From: DAIUCA01 sp964613675
Lineage (GTDB): Bacteria; Pseudomonadota; Gammaproteobacteria; Competibacterales; Competibacteraceae
Assembly: GCA_964613675.1 (NCBI GenBank)
Contig: CAZTIH010000027.1
Coordinates: 1-26,252, forward strand
DNA: 26,252 bases
Direction: 5' to 3'
How positions within the stretch are numbered: the first letter of the stretch is position 1; each line of letters opens with the position of its first letter. The position numbers and the translations under genes were made by a program. The notes under the pieces are model-generated. The model was not told the DNA's origin. It ran no database searches and saw only the letters and a list, made by a program, of their open reading frames with translations. Of the stretch, positions 22,134 through 26,252 are shown piece after piece.

Positions 22134-23005
22134 CGAAAAAAGTCTATCGGTTTGTTTAATCGAGTTTTTCGGCGTACGCGCCAGGCTAGCCACAGCTTGT
22201 ACAAGGGAGTAAATAATTGTTTTTGCTCTAAAAATCTGAATCCTTCCCGTCGATACTCGCTCAATAGCGCCATTTCTAATCGCAACAAGATCAGCAAGGG
22301 TAGCTGTTTCATGCGATCTTCCAAAGCTAATTGAGTGAGGCCATTACGAGCTAACTTTTCAATGCGTTCGGCCTGCTGAGCTAATAATTTTTGTAGTCGC
22401 TCATTGCGCTGAATCTGGGTAAAATCACTAATTTGAACGCCTGCATTATGGATTTCATCTTCGGGGATATAAAATCGCCCCTGTTTTGCGTAAAAAGCTA
22501 ATTCTTTCAAGCGATTCCACAGTAAAAGTGCCGCCCCGATTTCATGCGCAAACGCCATGGTATTGCGAGCGGTGTAACCCGTGGATTCGGCAATTAAAAT
22601 CGCGGCGGTGCTTCCTAAACGATGGACATATAAAGCGAGTTGTCCGTAACTCGGGTAGGCATCGTAATTCGCGTCCATCTCCATGCCATCGAGTAATTCG
22701 TTGAATAATGCAGACTCCCAACGTACCTGTGATAAATGCGGGGCTAAAGCAACTGTCACTGGATGACGCGGCTGTTCGGCGAATAGCGCTGCGATTTCTT
22801 CCCGCCAAAATGCCCGTTTACGCGCTGCAATACCTTCATCCTGCACCTCATTGGCAATCGACTGTAACTCGTTGAACAGGGCGTACAATGCCGTTAAACG
22901 GGAACGAATGAGAGGTGGCTGGCCCAACAAGCTGTAATGTGCCTCCGAACCCAAAGGTGCTCCCTTTTCTTCGCAATAACGAGCCGCGTTTGCCTGGGTC
23001 AACAT
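22130..23005 (-). CDS. Phytoene/squalene-synthase-like protein with degenerate catalytic motifs
   Basis: 291 aa, all-alpha fold of the squalene/phytoene synthase family. Evidence: AARYCEEKGAPLGSEAHYSLL, ALYALFNELQSIANEV, FWREEI and NRLKELAFYAKQGRFYIPEDEI. True synthases bind prenyl diphosphates through two Asp-rich motifs (DD..D and D..ED in the NILRD..ED..RGR.Y.P block). Here the first is ANEVQD (51-56) and the second has E-L-A-F-Y in place of the acidic set (168-172). Hence catalysis is unlikely, and it resembles the non-enzymatic NDUFAF6-type branch (complex I assembly in mitochondria). The start overlaps the phosphatase gene by 7 nt and the end overlaps the SDR gene by 4 nt. The cluster context (ubiquinone, cell envelope) does not fix the function. 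Confidence 0.8.
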   Translation of the reverse strand: MLTQANAARYCEEKGAPLGSEAHYSLLGQPPLIRSRLTALYALFNELQSIANEVQDEGIAARKRAFWREEIAALFAEQPRHPVTVALAPHLSQVRWESALFNELLDGMEMDANYDAYPSYGQLALYVHRLGSTAAILIAESTGYTARNTMAFAHEIGAALLLWNRLKELAFYAKQGRFYIPEDEIHNAGVQISDFTQIQRNERLQKLLAQQAERIEKLARNGLTQLALEDRMKQLPLLILLRLEMALLSEYRREGFRFLEQKQLFTPLYKLWLAWRVRRKTRLNKPIDFFR

Positions 23006-23631
23006 AAATAGTTTCGCAACTCTAAGGGCGTCTGAATGAGCGGTGCATTCCAGTTATTTAAGTCACTACCATCGCCATAACCATAAGCCGCAATTAGCGG
23101 TTTCATGCCCGCCGCTTTAGCACACGAGATGTCGTTCAAAATATCCCCAACATAAAAACAATTTAGCGGATTATATCCTAATTCGTTAGCCGCTTTTAAG
23201 AGAGGCGCGGGATGCGGTTTACTATAACGCATTGTGTCTCCACTAATGCAGCAATGGGGTTGCAAATTAAGTCCCTCCACGAGCGGTTGCGTGAGATGAT
23301 GAGGTTTATTCGTGACGATGCCCCATTTAATTGACCGTTGAACGAGTTCTTCTAATAAATCCGCCATCCCTTCAAATAGTTTTGTCTCGCAATACAGTCG
23401 CTCTCGATATAAAGCCAAATAGCGTTGACGTAACGAATGAAATTGGTCGTGATGACGATCAAAGCCCAAAGCCCCCAATAACGCTGGCGTGCCAAATGAA
23501 ACGCAGGGCCGTAAATCTTGCGTTGGTAGCGGTAAATCTAATTCGCGTGCCAAATCAGCTAATGCGCCAATTAAATCGGGTGCTGTGTCCAGTAAGGTGC
23601 CATCTAAATCGAATAAGATCGCGGATTTCAT
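22999..23631 (-). CDS. mupP: HAD-family phosphatase, probable N-acetylmuramic acid 6-phosphate phosphatase MupP
   Basis: 210 aa HAD hydrolase. Motif I DLDGT (8-12, nucleophile Asp8), motif II VTNK (106-109), motif III SKPHP (137-141), and motif IV VGDILND (161-167). A helical cap lies between motifs I and II. It resembles phosphoglycolate phosphatase (Gph), but the position directly after ubiG and before yciK is the Pseudomonas mupP place, and ETKLFEGM and the length match MupP from memory. MupP dephosphorylates MurNAc-6-phosphate in the MurU cell-wall recycling route. The ATG overlaps the ubiG stop by one base (TAATG). The Gph alternative remains possible; the presence of amgK and murU elsewhere would decide. 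Confidence 0.8.
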   Translation of the reverse strand: MKSAILFDLDGTLLDTAPDLIGALADLARELDLPLPTQDLRPCVSFGTPALLGALGFDRHHDQFHSLRQRYLALYRERLYCETKLFEGMADLLEELVQRSIKWGIVTNKPHHLTQPLVEGLNLQPHCCISGDTMRYSKPHPAPLLKAANELGYNPLNCFYVGDILNDISCAKAAGMKPLIAAYGYGDGSDLNNWNAPLIQTPLELRNYLC

Positions 23632-24368
23632 TATTCAGTCGCCCGATAATGTGCGAGATAATTAACGGCCACATTTCCCCCTAATCGGTGTTGCTTAAAA
23701 ACAGGGTCGTATTGCAAACCACACAAGTTTTGCAATTTTAATTGCGCGTTGCGACACCAAAAATCTAATTCTGCGGGCCGAATGAATTTCCGATGATCGT
23801 GTGTCCCTCGGGGGACGAGATTCAACACATATTCTGCAGCGACGACAGCCAACAGAAAAGCGCGGCTCGTACGGTTCAAAGTTGAGAAAAAAACCGATCC
23901 ACTGGGTTTTATTAATGAATGACACGCCATAACAATGCCTTGCGGATCGGGAACATGCTCTAACATCTCCATGCAAGTAATGACATCAAATCCCGACGGA
24001 TCCTGTGCGGCCAAATCTTCAGCACTGGTAACGCGATAGTCGATGTTTAATCCCGAAATTTTTAAATGGGATTGGGCGATTTCAATCGCATTCCGACTTA
24101 AATCAATCGCCACAACTTGCGCACCCGCTTTAGCTAATGCTTCGCTTAATAATCCCCCACCGCAGCCAATATCTAAAACGCGCTTACCCGTTAATTCGCC
24201 TTCCCGTTGAGTGATATAGGCTAAACGCAGGGGATTAATTTCATGCAGCGTCCGAAAATCGCCTTTCTCATCCCACCAGCGAGCCGCTAACCGATCAAAT
24301 TTGCTTACTTCACTGGCATCGACATTTGCACTGGGAATCTCAGATAAATTATTCACTAAACGGCTCAT
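23631..24368 (-). CDS. ubiG: 3-demethylubiquinol 3-O-methyltransferase UbiG
   Basis: 245 aa class I SAM methyltransferase (E. coli UbiG 240 aa). It makes both O-methylations of ubiquinone biosynthesis. N-terminal EVSKFDRLAARWWDEKGDFRTLHEINPLRLAYI is the UbiG hallmark; the SAM-binding VLDIGCGGG is at 64-72, acidic motif AIDLSRNAIEIA follows, and EMLEHVPDP is conserved. The membrane-contacting insertion (about 170-190, AAEYVLNLVPRGTHDHRKFI) is present. GAGAG lies about 7 nt before the ATG. It is followed by mupP with a TAATG overlap and preceded by mtaD, 54 bp away. Confidence 0.97.
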   Translation of the reverse strand: MSRLVNNLSEIPSANVDASEVSKFDRLAARWWDEKGDFRTLHEINPLRLAYITQREGELTGKRVLDIGCGGGLLSEALAKAGAQVVAIDLSRNAIEIAQSHLKISGLNIDYRVTSAEDLAAQDPSGFDVITCMEMLEHVPDPQGIVMACHSLIKPSGSVFFSTLNRTSRAFLLAVVAAEYVLNLVPRGTHDHRKFIRPAELDFWCRNAQLKLQNLCGLQYDPVFKQHRLGGNVAVNYLAHYRATE

Positions 24369-24422
24369 TGGACGCTCTCTTTGGGAAAGTAATTAGGTGG
24401 TTTTTTGTCATTCAGTCTCCCA

Positions 24423-25727
24423 CTAGGGTTTGATTTTAGCTGCCCACATTTGTGCTTCTTCATGTAACGCGGTTATGTCTAAAGTCGTTAATTCGCCGTT
24501 TCGCAATACCCATTTGCCCGCTATCCACACCTGTTTTACCTGGCGGCAATTGACGGCATAAGCTAATGCGGAAGCCAGATCGTAATAGGGTTGCGTTTCT
24601 AATTCGCGTAAATCGACGGCGATTACATCGGCGCATTTACCGACCTCAAGACTGCCAATTTGATCTCCCAAGCCCAATGCCTTTGCCCCATTCAACGTTG
24701 CGCATTCAAGCGCCACCATGGCCGGCATTGCCGATGCTTCTCCGCTGACGCCTTTCGCCAGTAAAGCGGCCGTGCGTAGTTCACCCCACATGTCGAGGTC
24801 ATTGTTACTCGCACAACCGTCTGTACCAATGGCTAAATTAACCCCAGATTTCAATAACTTAGCTGTTGGACAAAAGCCGCTCGCCAACTTCAAATTAGAT
24901 TCGGGGCAGTGCAATACGGAGACTTTTGCGGCGGCGAGTTGCGCAATTTCGTCATCTAATAACTGGGTCATGTGAACGGCCATTAAGTGTTCATTCAGTA
25001 ACCCTAGTTTTGCTAATCTCGCTAGGGGGCGTTGACCAGTTGCTTCAATGCTATTGGCAATTTCTTGTTCCGTTTCATGGACATGAATGTGAACGGGCAA
25101 CTGATATTGCGCTGATAATTCGGCGATTTGCGCGAGCGGCCCATCACTTACGGTGTAGGGTGCGTGAGGGGCGAGAGTGTTGGTCAATAAGGGATATTCT
25201 GCACAAAATTCCCGCAATTCTAGCCCTTTTCTGAGATATTCCGCCGAATCGTGCGCCCAAGCACTCGAAAAATCTAAAACGATCAGGCCAATGCTCGCCC
25301 GTATCCCGACATCCAATGCTACCCGTGCAGTGACTTCGGGGAAAAAATACATATCGTTGAAACAGGTGGTGCCGCTGCGCAACATCTCTGCAAACGCTAA
25401 GCGACTACCTACCGTCACAAACGCCGTGCCCATGTGCGCCGCTTCCGTGGGCCAAATGTAGTCCTGCAACCACTCCATCAGCGGTAAATCGTCCGCAAAC
25501 CCCCGTAATAGCGTCATGGGGCTGTGAGTATGAGCATTGACCAGTCCCGGGAGCACGACATGGCCATCAAGTTCACAGACTTCGGCTTCAGGGTAACGCT
25601 CAGTCAGTTCACGGCGAGGGCCTATATCGGCAATTTTTCCCTCAGAAATCAGCAAACTATGTTCGTGTAATACTGTTGCGGGATGGATGGGCAGTAACCA
25701 AGAAGGGTGGAGCAGTAGAGGATTCAT
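24423..25727 (-). CDS. mtaD: 5-methylthioadenosine/S-adenosylhomocysteine deaminase (amidohydrolase)
   Basis: 434 aa, TRZ/ATZ-type amidohydrolase with a TIM barrel between beta-sandwich ends. It deaminates methylthioadenosine and SAH in bacteria lacking a direct nucleosidase route. Metal ligands visible: His66 and His68 in NAHTHSPM, a His in HIHVHE (213-218), and Asp303 in GTDGCASNN (301-309). GSLEVGKCADVIAVDL is the amidohydrolase C-terminal block. A role in SAH removal fits the neighbouring UbiG methyltransferase, as in the Pseudomonas PA3170-PA3171 pair, where this assignment originates. The start at 25727 has no clear Shine-Dalgarno sequence. N-ethylammeline chlorohydrolase-like substrates are a less likely alternative. 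Confidence 0.88.
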   Translation of the reverse strand: MNPLLLHPSWLLPIHPATVLHEHSLLISEGKIADIGPRRELTERYPEAEVCELDGHVVLPGLVNAHTHSPMTLLRGFADDLPLMEWLQDYIWPTEAAHMGTAFVTVGSRLAFAEMLRSGTTCFNDMYFFPEVTARVALDVGIRASIGLIVLDFSSAWAHDSAEYLRKGLELREFCAEYPLLTNTLAPHAPYTVSDGPLAQIAELSAQYQLPVHIHVHETEQEIANSIEATGQRPLARLAKLGLLNEHLMAVHMTQLLDDEIAQLAAAKVSVLHCPESNLKLASGFCPTAKLLKSGVNLAIGTDGCASNNDLDMWGELRTAALLAKGVSGEASAMPAMVALECATLNGAKALGLGDQIGSLEVGKCADVIAVDLRELETQPYYDLASALAYAVNCRQVKQVWIAGKWVLRNGELTTLDITALHEEAQMWAAKIKP

Positions 25728-25791
25728 AGAATTTTTCGACGATTGAAGAATAAAGGAAATCGAAAGCGATGAGCTTTAGTTCGCTATAGAC

Positions 25792-25816
25792 AAAAAAAAC
25801 GCCCCAAACGGGGCGT
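25792..25816 (-). terminator. Intrinsic terminator of the OmpA-family gene
   Basis: ACGCCCC (25799-25805) and GGGGCGT (25810-25816) form a 7-bp GC-rich stem with a 4-nt loop. Read on the minus strand it is followed by eight T (complement of 25792-25799). It lies 33 bp after the stop of the OmpA-family gene and 65 bp before mtaD, so mtaD needs its own promoter in that gap, which I could not identify. Confidence 0.9.
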
Positions 25817-25848
25817 GGTCGCGTAAAAAATTGCGATTAGACGAGAGA

Positions 25849-26252
25849 TTAACGGACGCGAACCGCATCCACCGTAATGTCCACGCGACGGTTGCGGGCA
25901 CGCCCTTCGTCGGTTTGGTTGGTGGCAATGGGCTGTAATTTGCCGCGACCTTCCGTCGTGATCAGGCGCGGGTTAACGCCCTGAGTAATTAGATAATTTG
26001 CCGCACTTTGCGCACGCCGTTCCGATAGATGCTGGTTGTATTCAATCGTCCCGACGGAATCCGTATGGCCTACCATTTCGATGGAGTTCACCGTTAAGTT
26101 TGGCTGGTTCATGTCCATCACTAAGCGATCTAAATTGCGACGACCATCGGGACGTAATTCAGAACGGTCAAAATCGAAGTTCGCATCTGCGCCTAAGCTC
26201 GCGAAAATCGGGCCAGATTCGACGATTCGTGCCGGGGGCGGCGCAGGTGGGG
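25849..26252 (-). CDS. OmpA-family outer-membrane protein, C-terminal part
   Basis: Partial: the frame is open to the right edge of the window, so only about the last 133 residues are seen. It begins with a proline-rich stretch (PPAPPPARIVES), then the peptidoglycan-binding OmpA C domain: ANFDFDRSELRPDGRRNLDRLV, VGHTDSVGTIEYNQHLSERRAQSAANYL, ITTEGRGKLQPIATN and ARNRRVDITV. The Asp in GHTDS and the Arg in RNRRVDI are the diaminopimelate-binding residues of the family. The N-terminal part (barrel or lipoprotein) is outside the window, so OmpA versus OprF- or Pal-like type cannot be decided. An ATG at 26118 is internal and not a start. Confidence 0.92.
   Translation of the reverse strand, partial: PPAPPPARIVESGPIFASLGADANFDFDRSELRPDGRRNLDRLVMDMNQPNLTVNSIEMVGHTDSVGTIEYNQHLSERRAQSAANYLITQGVNPRLITTEGRGKLQPIATNQTDEGRARNRRVDITVDAVRVR

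Overview
The window looks like a chromosomal housekeeping segment of a gammaproteobacterium. The evidence is a MinC/MinD pair, Rho next to RhlB, a GlnB-type PII protein, an aa3-type cytochrome oxidase operon with the Cox11 assembly factor, UbiG, a porin and an OmpA-family protein. The gene order mtaD - ubiG - mupP-like - (extra gene) - yciK-like recalls the Pseudomonas mtaD-ubiG-mupP-yciK neighbourhood. I suspect a Thiotrichales-type (Beggiatoa/Thiothrix-like) sulfur bacterium, but this is an impression from protein flavour and not proof. I saw no tRNA, rRNA, CRISPR array, transposase or phage gene.

Layout. 1-3.5 kb, minus strand: start of minD (TTG start), minC, a two-CBS-domain protein, and htpG with a sigma32-like promoter. 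3.6-5.4 kb, plus: a GH15 glucoamylase/trehalase-like enzyme, convergent with a second small CBS protein. 6.0-9.6 kb, plus: a peptide-type ABC importer (binding protein and two permeases, no ATPase nearby). Then come pyrB-like aspartate carbamoyltransferase (plus), rho (minus), divergent rhlB (plus), a small hypothetical gene and glnB, closed by a good intrinsic terminator. 14.4-18.2 kb, plus: coxB-coxA-cox11-coxC, preceded by a perfect 8-bp inverted repeat, then cobS. 19.0-21.1 kb, minus: a secreted SHOCT-tailed protein of unknown function and a porin whose natural start is interrupted by a TAA codon. 21.4-25.7 kb, minus: a tightly coupled run mtaD, ubiG, mupP-like phosphatase, a phytoene/squalene-synthase-like protein with degraded catalytic motifs, and a YciK-like SDR. 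The last feature is the 3' part of an OmpA-family gene with a clear terminator.

How it fits together. The cox genes encode the core terminal oxidase and UbiG finishes the quinone that feeds respiration. MupP-like phosphatase belongs to cell-wall recycling and MtaD to salvage of methylthioadenosine or S-adenosylhomocysteine (SAH, the product of UbiG-type methylations). GlnB senses nitrogen status.

The most interesting items are the predicted non-catalytic prenyl-synthase-like protein coupled by overlaps to mupP and yciK, the interrupted porin signal peptide, and the perfect inverted repeats around the porin/SHOCT genes and ahead of the cox operon. cobS, the SHOCT gene and the porin look more AT-rich and use AGA/AGG arginine codons more than the neighbours, by eye.
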